Below are positions 15,790-23,369 of a DNA stretch of 29,460 nucleotides, piece after piece (position 1 is the first letter of the stretch; each line of letters opens with the position of its first letter). The notes under the pieces were generated by a model. That model ran no database searches. It worked only from the letters and a program-made list of their open reading frames with translations, and was not told the origin of the DNA. Position numbers and translations under genes: made by a program. This stretch comes from a virus. The stretch lies in IMG/VR virus record IMGVR_UViG_3300032006_000058, positions 1-29,460 of that record; one strand, given 5' to 3'.

Positions 15790-17565
15790 CTATCCCTCAC
15801 ACGCCAAACAACCTTCTTCATCATCAAAATCGAATATATACTCTCTGAGCTTCTCATCCGATACTACCTCGGCTCTCTTCAGAGCTTCGCTTCGTAGATA
15901 ATAAAGAGTTTTTAGTTTCTTAGTCCACGCCATTAAATGTACGTTATGTAATTCTTGTTTTGATACATCAGCAGGAAAAAACATATTGACACTTTGTGCT
16001 TGACAAATATGTTCTTGTCTATCTGCAGCGTGTTCTACCACCCATCTCTGGTCTAGTTCTACAGCCGTTTTAAACGTATCTTTCTCGTATTCAGTTAAAC
16101 ACTCAAGATGTTGTACTGATCCATTATTTGTAATAATAGTTTTCCAAACCTCTTCTGTGTTTTCTCCTTTCTCTTCTAACAGTTTTTCTAAAAAAGGATT
16201 TTTTAAGAGTGCGCTTCCTGTCTTAGTTTTCTGTGTAAATGCGTTAGCCCTGTAAGGCTCAATGCTAGGGGAAGTGTTACCACAAATAATACTGCTGCTA
16301 GCATTAGGAGCAACGGCAAGCAAATGAGCATTACGGACACCACCGCTGTACCACTTACTGTCAGGGCATTCTCCACGCTCGTCTGCCAACTCTCGAGTAG
16401 CCTTGGATGCTTCAGTTTTGATGTGTGAGAAAGCCCTAAGGTTAAAACTTTTTGCCATAGCACTCTCGAATGGTATTCCTCGTTTCTGGAGGTAGGCGTG
16501 AAAACCCATTGCTCCGAGACCCAACGATCTTTCTTGCGATGCAGAAAACCTCGCACGCGCCAACTCATCTGGCGCATTGTTGATAAAATACTCGATAACA
16601 TTGTCGAGCATGCGTATAAGGTCAGGAATAAAAGTCTCGCTAGAGGACCACTCATCAAATTTCTCCAAGTTTACACTCGATAAACAGCAAACTGCTGTTC
16701 TCGTATCATCTGTAGGGAGAGTAATCTCACTACATAAATTGCTTTGATGCACTTTTAAGCCAAGTGCTTTCTGAAACTCTGGTAGAGCTTCGTTTATAGT
16801 ATCTTCAAACATTATATATGGTTCGCCAGTTTCTACTCGATTCTGGATAATTTTTATCCACAATACTTTTGCAGAAACAGTCTTTCTCACTTCTCCCGAA
16901 TGTGGATCAATTAGATCCCAACTATCATCAAATCCTTCCGTAGTTGTAGCATTTGCGATAAGCTCCATAAACTTGTTTGAGATTATAACAGCATGATGAA
17001 GATTAATAGACTTACGATTAATGTCGCCTCCAGTAGGCTTGCGTACATCCAGAAACTCTTCGATCTCGGGATGGTCGATCGGTAAATACGCCGCATAAGA
17101 ACCTCTCCTAGTTACCCCCTGACTGAACGCAAGCATCTCAGCATCAACAACTTTCAGAAAAGGTATAACTCCTGTACTCTCACTTCCACGAGATGTCTTA
17201 GATCCTACACTTCTTACATCTCCCCAATATCCACCAATACCTCCGCCTACAGACGAAAGCCATGCGTTCTCTGTATAGTGTCCTGCAATCCCACCACGGC
17301 TGTCTCCTACATAGTTTAGAAAACAACTGATTGGTAATCCTCTACTACTTCCTCCATTAGAAAGAACTGGCGTAGAGAACATAAACCAGAGTTGACTTGC
17401 ATAATCGTACAAACGCTGTGCATGGTCATCATCATCTGCAAAAGTTTTCGCCGCACGTGCGAAAGCTTGCTGAGGTGAAGTTTCATCATCTAGTAGGTAT
17501 CTGTCTTCTAGTGTCCTTACACTAAAATCGGGCAATAACTCGTCTCTTTCATAATTTATTTGCAC
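15790..17565 (-). CDS. nrdA: Ribonucleoside-diphosphate reductase large subunit (class I, NrdA-type), no ATP cone
   Basis: 591 residues, starting at GTG after AAGAGGAATAA. It catalyses reduction of ribonucleotides to deoxyribonucleotides with NrdB. Visible active-site residues by analogy with the E. coli enzyme: Cys81 (PISCFLN), Asn276/Cys278/Glu280 in SNLCSE, Cys293 in TAVCCLSS, Tyr555-Tyr556 in KTLYYLRS for radical transfer, and a C-terminal CLAC redox pair (Cys586, Cys589). The protein starts close to the catalytic barrel. The roughly 100-residue ATP-cone that switches the E. coli enzyme off with dATP is absent, so dATP shut-down is probably missing. No glutaredoxin or thioredoxin gene is visible nearby, so host reductants are likely used. 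Confidence 0.95.
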   Translation of the reverse strand: MQINYERDELLPDFSVRTLEDRYLLDDETSPQQAFARAAKTFADDDDHAQRLYDYASQLWFMFSTPVLSNGGSSRGLPISCFLNYVGDSRGGIAGHYTENAWLSSVGGGIGGYWGDVRSVGSKTSRGSESTGVIPFLKVVDAEMLAFSQGVTRRGSYAAYLPIDHPEIEEFLDVRKPTGGDINRKSINLHHAVIISNKFMELIANATTTEGFDDSWDLIDPHSGEVRKTVSAKVLWIKIIQNRVETGEPYIMFEDTINEALPEFQKALGLKVHQSNLCSEITLPTDDTRTAVCCLSSVNLEKFDEWSSSETFIPDLIRMLDNVIEYFINNAPDELARARFSASQERSLGLGAMGFHAYLQKRGIPFESAMAKSFNLRAFSHIKTEASKATRELADERGECPDSKWYSGGVRNAHLLAVAPNASSSIICGNTSPSIEPYRANAFTQKTKTGSALLKNPFLEKLLEEKGENTEEVWKTIITNNGSVQHLECLTEYEKDTFKTAVELDQRWVVEHAADRQEHICQAQSVNMFFPADVSKQELHNVHLMAWTKKLKTLYYLRSEALKRAEVVSDEKLREYIFDFDDEEGCLACEG

Positions 17566-17578
17566 TTACTTATTCCTC

Positions 17579-18409
17579 TTATAAAATACTAGAACACTTT
17601 TCTTGGATGTCTTCTATATTTTCTAGTCCAATAGCCTCGTTCGCATATGCGAGTAGATCCATAAGTTCAAAATTTCTCAATAATACTTCCTTATGTTCAT
17701 TTAGGCTTTGAATATATTTATACTTACTATCTATCGGACAAGCATCATAAATATCAAAAAGAGTTCCATACTGTGATACCAAAGTGGCTGCGCGTTTTGG
17801 ACCGATTCCTGGAATACCAGGAATGTTGTCCCCACTGTCGCCAGTTAGGCATTTGATTGTAATGTAGTCTTCAATAGGAAATTCATGTGTCTCTCTCCAA
17901 TTATCTACTGTTGTTTCCTTTCTGTTCACATAAGAAAACCTAGAAACATTATCTTTTATCAATAAGTCCCAGTCTCTATCTGAACTTATTAGCCATATCT
18001 GAGAAGCATTAAGGTTAGCACTCAAATACGCGGCTATATCGTCTGCTTCTACTCCATCATATTGAAGTACAATACAGGTCTCTTCTAAACATCTCAAGAC
18101 ATAGTGCATCTCATCGTAGAACTGTTGAAATGCCTGTTTTTCTTGGTCTGTCTGTTTCTCGTACCTTTCTTTTCTATCTAGTTTGTACTCAGGATATATA
18201 CCTTTTCTAAACTTACTGTTACCTTTATCACAGGTGATGATAACTGTCCCACAACCGTAGGAGTTAGCAAATGAATTAACAGTTTTGATATAGTCTTCAG
18301 AAAAGTCTGTTCTGTTTTGATGCTTCCATCTAAACCCTAAGTTTAGTGCATCAACTATTAGTATCCTATCCTTGTCTCGCGTTCGCAAGCTCTGAAACGT
18401 TTTCGCCAT
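17579..18409 (-). CDS. 5'-3' exonuclease / flap endonuclease (PIN-like, T5 D15 family)
   Basis: 276 residues. It likely removes RNA primers and 5' flaps or degrades DNA from 5' ends. Metal-binding acidic residues appear in order: Asp20 (ILIVDALNLGFR), Asp61, Glu121/Asp123/Asp124 (GVEADDIAA), Asp144/Asp146 (SSDRDWD) and Asp191/Asp194 (TGDSGDNIPG). The helical-arch basic stretch FRKGIYPEYKLDRKER and the helix-hairpin-helix GIPGIGPKRAATL (residues 198-210) complete the family signature. The start lies 44 bases inside the upstream nuclease gene with only a weak GAG element ahead of the ATG. The polymerase upstream lacks its own 5' exonuclease domain, so this gene supplies that activity separately. 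Confidence 0.93.
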   Translation of the reverse strand: MAKTFQSLRTRDKDRILIVDALNLGFRWKHQNRTDFSEDYIKTVNSFANSYGCGTVIITCDKGNSKFRKGIYPEYKLDRKERYEKQTDQEKQAFQQFYDEMHYVLRCLEETCIVLQYDGVEADDIAAYLSANLNASQIWLISSDRDWDLLIKDNVSRFSYVNRKETTVDNWRETHEFPIEDYITIKCLTGDSGDNIPGIPGIGPKRAATLVSQYGTLFDIYDACPIDSKYKYIQSLNEHKEVLLRNFELMDLLAYANEAIGLENIEDIQEKCSSIL

Positions 18410-18842
18410 TTATAAATCTCGGTTTTTCGTTTATTAACCACTCTTCTGCTATCATTACATAACAACCCAAGTGTCCCACATACATATACTTCTTTGTTTT
18501 CTGGGGCTCATCACGAACTGCCACAAAGATTTTCGATCTATTATACTTAAAGAATAACACAGGTTTTCTTTCTGTTTTCTTAGCTTGTTCTACTGCTTGA
18601 TCCCACCATCTAATAAACTCACTTGATTTATTAGTAAGTATCTTATCATCGAAGTGTGAGTTTTTGTAAAACTTTACTTCTATACAGTAGATCAATGCTG
18701 TGTCTGGAACAAACAGGTCTCCTTTCATAAAAGGTAAAGCACCTGACATAGGCACTCTCTCAAAAGGTAAACCTGTATGTTTTCTCAATAGATCCTTTAC
18801 TTGTTTTTCTCCCTCGGCTCCTTTGGCTCGGGAATCAACCAT
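18366..18842 (-). CDS. PD-(D/E)xK nuclease, Holliday-junction-resolvase-like
   Basis: 158 residues, ATG after AAGGAG. The N-terminus SRAKGAEGEKQVKDLL with Glu12, then GD at 41-42, then IEVKF with Glu55 and Lys57, gives the E...D...ExK active site of the restriction-endonuclease fold. RVPMSGAL before the Asp, the WWDQAVEQAKK helix and the PVLFFKYNR strand match small phage nucleases often annotated as Holliday junction resolvases. A role in resolving branched replication or recombination DNA is likely, fitting the gp46/gp47 genes in the same operon. Single-strand or host-DNA cleavage cannot be excluded. It overlaps the exonuclease by 44 bases and the protease by 8. Confidence 0.82.
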   Translation of the reverse strand: MVDSRAKGAEGEKQVKDLLRKHTGLPFERVPMSGALPFMKGDLFVPDTALIYCIEVKFYKNSHFDDKILTNKSSEFIRWWDQAVEQAKKTERKPVLFFKYNRSKIFVAVRDEPQKTKKYMYVGHLGCYVMIAEEWLINEKPRFINGENVSELANARQG

Positions 18843-19272
18843 TCTTTTTCTCCTTTTTACGGGCAGCTAAGTACCCTAAAAATAGTTTTACACTAGTGGT
18901 ATATGCCCAGAATAAAAAACGATGAAAAGTGTATCCTTTATCTAAATAGTCTTGCTTAGTCAACCACTCTTTCTGCCAGTTATCTGTATATAACCCTCTG
19001 TGTCTTAGGACTGCGTGTCCTCCATCTCTAGGAGACTTTGTGTAACATATCTTACTTCTGCCAATTAATATGGACATCATCATTACAAATATTTTTCTAT
19101 TGCATATATTGTAAAGTATAGTAAGAGCAAAGTCTTCACAATCTCCTCTATAAGGCTTTTCTTTCATTATGTACCAAGCCTCTCGTTTGCCAAACTGATC
19201 AGAGTCACTTACATAAGTAAAGTTCTCTACTACTTCTACCAGTTCGTCTTGCATCTTGTCTGTTATTCTCAT
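18835..19272 (-). CDS. Transglutaminase-like cysteine protease (BTLCP/LapG-type, peptidase C93)
   Basis: 145 residues. The motif YRGDCEDFAL places the nucleophile Cys45. GGHAVLRH places His86 and the following TDN places Asp97, the triad order of bacterial transglutaminase-like cysteine proteases (BTLCP, which includes LapG). No signal peptide is seen. Residues 116-136 are strongly hydrophobic and followed by RKKEKK, so the protein may be anchored to the inner membrane by its C-terminus. The ATG immediately follows the stop of the two-helix membrane protein gene, so the two are probably co-translated. The substrate is unknown. LapG cleaves a large surface adhesin in Pseudomonas, but a shared function is only a possibility. 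Confidence 0.8.
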   Translation of the reverse strand: MRITDKMQDELVEVVENFTYVSDSDQFGKREAWYIMKEKPYRGDCEDFALTILYNICNRKIFVMMMSILIGRSKICYTKSPRDGGHAVLRHRGLYTDNWQKEWLTKQDYLDKGYTFHRFLFWAYTTSVKLFLGYLAARKKEKKNG

Positions 19273-19557
19273 CTACTTTTTCCACTTCTTTAGCCAAGTG
19301 GCGTCTTGTCTTTCTGCATCTTTAAATGTAGCATAAGTTACGAAAATTGCTGCCAGTACTCCTACATGACCGTATATTAAAGGAGCAAGCCCTGCCCATC
19401 CTGCAATTAATGCAGAGAAAGCTAGCGACCAAAATATTGAAAGCACAAACATAATATACATTTGTACACTCATATTTCCTATAAACCGAAATGGATTGTA
19501 CTTTAGATTCATTATAGAATCGAAAGTGTAATAACACCATAGTATAGCTTTTTTCAT
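19273..19557 (-). CDS. Small two-helix membrane protein, holin-like candidate
   Basis: 94 residues, ATG after AAGGAGAAAA. Two hydrophobic segments are visible: about residues 31-55 (MSVQMYIMFVLSIFWSLAFS onward) and about 57-78 (LAPLIYGHVGVLAAIFVTYA). The N-terminus is basic and aromatic and the end is charged (KDAERQ...WLKKWKK). Size and topology would suit a holin or a membrane partner for the protease encoded next. No endolysin gene is visible in the window, so a holin role is unsupported beyond topology. It lies within the recombination/RNR operon. Confidence 0.6.
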   Translation of the reverse strand: MKKAILWCYYTFDSIMNLKYNPFRFIGNMSVQMYIMFVLSIFWSLAFSALIAGWAGLAPLIYGHVGVLAAIFVTYATFKDAERQDATWLKKWKK

Positions 19558-19566
19558 TTTTTCTCC

Positions 19567-21375
19567 TTAGACTTCTAATCTACTTATGTTTTTCTCTTTT
19601 ATTACCTCTATCTTTTCTAGTAGAGGGTGAGTCCAACCATGGGAAACAATATATGTGTTTAACCCTTCTTCTGACAACAATACTTCTACTAGTTTCTCTC
19701 TTCCCGTTTCATCTAATACATTAATAACTTCATCTAAAAATAGAACATTGATCCTACTCTTAGAGATACTACTCATTAATTTTCTTATAGAAATTAGAGT
19801 AGCAGTATTCACTCTCGCTAACTCACCACTACTGAGTGCGAGTATGTCTACATTATTTCCATTGTCTGACAATGAGACATTTAGCTTATCATTCTCAACA
19901 ACAAAGTTTATGTTGAAACGACCGTCGCTTAACTCAGCAAGATACTCATTTGTCAAATCTTCAAACTCTTTCACAAGGTTTTCTAGCTTGTAAGCTATTA
20001 AACCATTAGTAGAGAAAGCTCGTTTTAATACTTCTAGATTTGTCGAGATTTTTTCTTGCTCAGATAATTCTTTCTCAATTCCTTCAAGCTCTCGTTCAAA
20101 CTCTGTTGTTTGTTCTTCGATGACTTGGATTCTTGTATTGTGTTTTTGTCGTCTACTGTTTTCATCAATAGTCTCCTTTAGTTTCTTGCTAGTCTCGTTT
20201 AACTTAGCTCTCAATTTTTCGATACTACGTTCTAACTGATTACCATCAAGAAGGTCTGACGACAGAGTTTGATCTACTCTGCCGTACAGATCCTCAAAGT
20301 CTTTTTGTTTCTTCTGCTTATTTGCTATTATAGAATTAAGACTTTTTATTCTATCGATCTCTACTTCGAGACTATTTACGTCGCTTTCCGCCTTTTGGCT
20401 TTTTTGGACGCTTAGGTTTTTTAGGTTTTGAATTACCGTAGGGTTTACCTCCTGCTGGCATGTCGGGCACTCCTTTTTTAGACTACTCAAATGAGCAATC
20501 TCCTTGGCGGATTCTTGTATAATTCGCCTGTTCACTCCCACTTCAGTCATAAGCTCATCATATGACTGTATTCCTTTCTCTTCGTCTCCTACTAGCGTAA
20601 AATCGGTAGGAGAAATATTTCGAAGTAGTTCTTTGTATGTATTATTTTCTCGGATTTTTTTATTTTTTTCGGAAATATTTTCAAAATCTAATCGTAATGA
20701 ACGTAATTCTTTCTCATCTTCTTCCGAGATTTTTGGTAAATTTAACTCGGGTAGTATGTTGGTAGACTCCAATTTATTGTCTTCGAGCCATTTCAATATG
20801 GTATCTGACTTAGCCGAAAGCGTTGTCAGCTTAGTATTAATCTCCTTGGAAACTTCTCGAAACACCTCGTAATATTTACCGTATTCTTCAACTCCAAATA
20901 AGTCTACCAAAAACTTTTTTCGATTTGCATCGGTAGTTGTTAGAAACTGTAAGCTAGCATTTGTACTCTGGTATACTAGCTGAGAAAATGTTTTAAAGTC
21001 AAGTCCAAGAACTTGTTCCAGTGTTTTATATGTGTTAGTTGCTGTGTGGCTAGAAATATCTTCTTTGCCTCTATAGAGTTTTACTTTAATTGTACCTCTG
21101 CTTCTTCGTACTTCTACTCTATATTTTTCATTTTCCACAGCAAAATCAAGGAATATATTATATCCCTTGTTGAATTCTCGATTCTGTATCTCAGCTTTCT
21201 TGATGCCTTTGGAGTTCTTGTTAAAAAGTACCTCTTCTAATATGAGAGGTATTGAAGATTTTCCTGCACCATTTTTTCCTAAAAGCTGTGTTAAGGTAGT
21301 ATCATTTAGATCAATTGAATTATTACTACCATAACTGAAACAATTATCCCATTGCAATTTCTTTAGAGTAATCAT
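19567..21375 (-). CDS. Recombination nuclease ATPase subunit (T4 gp46 / SbcC / Rad50-like)
   Basis: 602 residues, close to T4 gp46 and far shorter than bacterial SbcC. Walker A is GKNGAGKSS (33-41), with the Q-loop in SQLVYQS near 131-137. A long coiled coil is interrupted by the zinc-hook CPTC (Cys303, Cys306). The ABC signature is LSSGELA (514-520), Walker B VLFLDEV (Asp548, Glu549) and the switch His579 in VSHG. With the gp47-like partner it should form an ATP-dependent nuclease that processes double-strand ends for recombination-dependent replication and may help degrade host DNA. The start is inside the partner gene (32-base overlap) without a clear ribosome site, so coupling is likely. 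Confidence 0.94.
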   Translation of the reverse strand: MITLKKLQWDNCFSYGSNNSIDLNDTTLTQLLGKNGAGKSSIPLILEEVLFNKNSKGIKKAEIQNREFNKGYNIFLDFAVENEKYRVEVRRSRGTIKVKLYRGKEDISSHTATNTYKTLEQVLGLDFKTFSQLVYQSTNASLQFLTTTDANRKKFLVDLFGVEEYGKYYEVFREVSKEINTKLTTLSAKSDTILKWLEDNKLESTNILPELNLPKISEEDEKELRSLRLDFENISEKNKKIRENNTYKELLRNISPTDFTLVGDEEKGIQSYDELMTEVGVNRRIIQESAKEIAHLSSLKKECPTCQQEVNPTVIQNLKNLSVQKSQKAESDVNSLEVEIDRIKSLNSIIANKQKKQKDFEDLYGRVDQTLSSDLLDGNQLERSIEKLRAKLNETSKKLKETIDENSRRQKHNTRIQVIEEQTTEFERELEGIEKELSEQEKISTNLEVLKRAFSTNGLIAYKLENLVKEFEDLTNEYLAELSDGRFNINFVVENDKLNVSLSDNGNNVDILALSSGELARVNTATLISIRKLMSSISKSRINVLFLDEVINVLDETGREKLVEVLLSEEGLNTYIVSHGWTHPLLEKIEVIKEKNISRLEV

Positions 21376-22303
21376 GAAAAGTACTTAATACATCCTTTAC
21401 TTTAGTTTCGTCTAGTTCTAGAATATAACTTAAATATTCTACTAATTCTTCTTCTATTGTCATTTCTTTGTCGAGAAGAAGTGCTGTCTCTGTTTTTCTC
21501 TTGATAACTTTTTTATCTAAGAGTTCTGTGTTGGCTACCGCAGACAAGTCTGCCATATCGCCTTCTAATTCATAAATTGTATGATGGTAATCTGTAGGAA
21601 CCATCTCGTCTTCTGACGTTACTGTTTTTCTTAATAACTGTGGTAATTCAAACTTATACCACTTCCAACTAAGTGCCGCATCTGCTTCAATAATTATGTA
21701 TCCTGTTTCTACTTCTGTTCTATGAAACTGTGTCGTCATAGGACTGCCAGGATATACAATGTTTAACTGTGTATTTGTACGGCTATGTAAGTCTCCTGCG
21801 AATATTGTAGGAAACAATTCAAATCTTTTTAGGTCTACTTCTGGCGTTACATGAGGAGGAATCGCTCCCCGTACGTGAGTGAAAAGCGGCTTTCGTATAC
21901 TAAAGTCTTTAGCGTGCCATTTTCCGTGTAACTCACAGTAGGGGAGCACCCCAAACTGATCTTCACTATAGATAGAATCTACGATTTCTATGAGAGAATT
22001 CACCTCCTTAGATGCTTTTTTCAGTTGTGTTAGAAAAGTTTGATGTTTTTTAGTGGCTTCATGATTTCCGTCGTATATTAAGGTACGAACCCCCACGCCA
22101 CTGATGAACTCAAAGTATAGTTCTAACTCTGTCATTGTGGGGATTCTATCGAATAAATCCCCTCCAATGACATGAAGATCAACTTCGTTTTCTAGTCTAT
22201 GTATCTTTTCAAAGAACATACTATACCGTTTACGTGCCCACTCTTCTGGCACATTCTTCTGACCTACTTTTAAGTGCCAGTCGGCAGTAAACAGTATTTT
22301 CAT
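21344..22303 (-). CDS. Recombination nuclease subunit (T4 gp47 / SbcD / Mre11-like metallophosphoesterase)
   Basis: 319 residues. The calcineurin-like metal site is complete: Asp8 and His10 in FTADWH, Asp49 in GGDLFDR, Asn80-His81-Glu82 in DGNHE, His143 in FTHVRG and His173 in AGDLHSR. It should act as a manganese-dependent exo/endonuclease driven by the gp46-like ATPase encoded next. The C-terminal third is helical and is probably the ATPase-binding part. The gene starts at a TAATG junction with the SSB gene, so SSB, gp47 and gp46 are translated as a coupled block. Confidence 0.94.
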   Translation of the reverse strand: MKILFTADWHLKVGQKNVPEEWARKRYSMFFEKIHRLENEVDLHVIGGDLFDRIPTMTELELYFEFISGVGVRTLIYDGNHEATKKHQTFLTQLKKASKEVNSLIEIVDSIYSEDQFGVLPYCELHGKWHAKDFSIRKPLFTHVRGAIPPHVTPEVDLKRFELFPTIFAGDLHSRTNTQLNIVYPGSPMTTQFHRTEVETGYIIIEADAALSWKWYKFELPQLLRKTVTSEDEMVPTDYHHTIYELEGDMADLSAVANTELLDKKVIKRKTETALLLDKEMTIEEELVEYLSYILELDETKVKDVLSTFHDYSKEIAMG

Positions 22304-22935
22304 TAGTAAGGTAAATCCTCTTTTAATTCTTCTTCTACATCTTCAGGCACATCTGCAGAACCTCTAGTCACTCCTTCTAAGAATTCTTTTTGAGATTCGG
22401 CAGTTGGTCGAGGAAGAAGTTCTTCCATAGACTTTAAGCCTTCAATTAGTTTTTGCTCGTCTTTGTCTAAAGCACGAACTTTACATTTAAGAGCCTGTAA
22501 CTGATACTCTACGTTATACACGTTAGGCCCAGTCTTAACTCTCTTAAAGTTGATGTCCCATCCAGTTTCTGGATCTGTGGGGTCACCTAAATCATCTGCG
22601 GCAAGCATAACTTGCTCAAGAAGTTTCTTTTTAAGATTCAAAATCTTAACTTCGCCATTGTGAATACACTGAATAGCGTACGCCCAACCACATTTCTTTT
22701 CGGGGTGAAACTTCCTAACCCAATCTGTTTCTGCATTATCAAAAGTTTCTGAGTTTCGATTAAATGCCAAACACTCCATAGGAATGTTTTTATTGTTGTC
22801 ACCAGTAACCCAGTAGACATATCTAGGAAGTATATCTCCTACTAGCCTTACACTGTTGTCACCGTCTACATACTGATACTGTACCAGCGATGATTTTTGG
22901 GCTGAACCCTTTGCGTCTCCAAATTTTAGAGCCAT
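22303..22935 (-). CDS. Single-stranded DNA-binding protein (gp32-like)
   Basis: 210 residues, with a strong AAGGAG site before the ATG. The start MALKFGDAKGS leads into an OB-like core: GDNSVRLVGDILP, then WAYAIQC, then GEVKILNLKKKLLEQV. Next comes the 'DDLGDPTDPETGWDINFKR' segment typical of T4-like SSBs in marine phages. Cys55, His77, Cys82 and Cys90 could form a zinc site like that of gp32, although the spacing differs. The C-terminus is acidic (DVPEDVEEELKEDLPY), as expected for recruiting replication and recombination proteins. The neighbouring gp47/gp46 genes support the call. The family match is by motif recall. Confidence 0.8.
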   Translation of the reverse strand: MALKFGDAKGSAQKSSLVQYQYVDGDNSVRLVGDILPRYVYWVTGDNNKNIPMECLAFNRNSETFDNAETDWVRKFHPEKKCGWAYAIQCIHNGEVKILNLKKKLLEQVMLAADDLGDPTDPETGWDINFKRVKTGPNVYNVEYQLQALKCKVRALDKDEQKLIEGLKSMEELLPRPTAESQKEFLEGVTRGSADVPEDVEEELKEDLPY

Positions 22936-23327
22936 ATTTTTCTCCTTGCGTCTTCATACTTAAAGTGGATGAGTCCATCCTCTAAAGTAAGTAGTCTGTT
23001 GTTGTCGATTGCGTCTTCTTCTACATTAGCGTGAAAGAAGTCTAGTGTTGTTGTACGTCCGTGAACGTACTTTACAAAGCTACGAAAACTAGCTAAAGAA
23101 ATGTACTGCATTATCTCCGCCATCTCATAGTTTCGTCTCTTTAAAAAGATACTTTCGGGATTCACTAAAAAACAGTCTCCTTCGTAATTTTTTTCAAAGT
23201 ATCGAAAGATTCTATCTTTTTTATTAGTAGGAACCTGTTTATACGTCAACCAATGTATGATTGAAAGTATATCGTTGGTTTTTCCACCTGTATCTTTTAC
23301 GATTTTTTTCCAATTAAAAAGTATCAT
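22926..23327 (-). CDS. Conserved phage protein of unknown function upstream of SSB
   Basis: 133 residues. MILFNWKKI at the start and the SLASFRSFVKYV, TTTLDFFHA and NNRLLTLEDGLIHFKYE segments recall small proteins of unknown function near SSB or replication genes in marine phages. There is no membrane segment or catalytic motif. It overlaps the SSB gene by 10 bases. The ATG at 23327 lies only three bases from a consensus -10 hexamer and has no ribosome binding site, so transcripts from that promoter probably lack it. The gene may be translated from read-through mRNA, or start later (for example at a GTG near residue 56). I kept the ATG because the N-terminus looks conserved from memory. Confidence 0.65.
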   Translation of the reverse strand: MILFNWKKIVKDTGGKTNDILSIIHWLTYKQVPTNKKDRIFRYFEKNYEGDCFLVNPESIFLKRRNYEMAEIMQYISLASFRSFVKYVHGRTTTLDFFHANVEEDAIDNNRLLTLEDGLIHFKYEDARRKIWL

Positions 23328-23329
23328 AT

Positions 23330-23358
23330 ATTATATCAAAGTCGCCTATGAATGTCAA
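23330..23358 (-). promoter_or_regulatory. Sigma70-type promoter P2, perfect consensus
   Basis: On the minus strand: TTGACA (23358-23353), 17-base spacer, TATAAT (23335-23330), with TG one base before the -10 (extended -10). All twelve hexamer bases match consensus. It lies in the 42-base gap between the helicase stop and the next gene. It should drive the SSB, gp47, gp46, membrane protein, protease, nuclease, exonuclease and nrdAB unit using host RNA polymerase. The expected +1 is near 23324-23322, just downstream of the annotated ATG of the 133-residue gene. Confidence 0.88.
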
Positions 23359-23369
23359 GAACTATTTTT

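Noticed and set aside
16203-16658. 151-residue minus-strand frame inside nrdA
   Set aside because: It lies out of frame within a fully conserved nrdA sequence and shows no domain or ribosome binding site.
18835-19272. Endolysin assignment for the transglutaminase-like protease
   Set aside because: The triad fits a BTLCP cysteine protease, not a known muramidase, amidase or peptidoglycan endopeptidase, and no cell-wall-binding domain is present.
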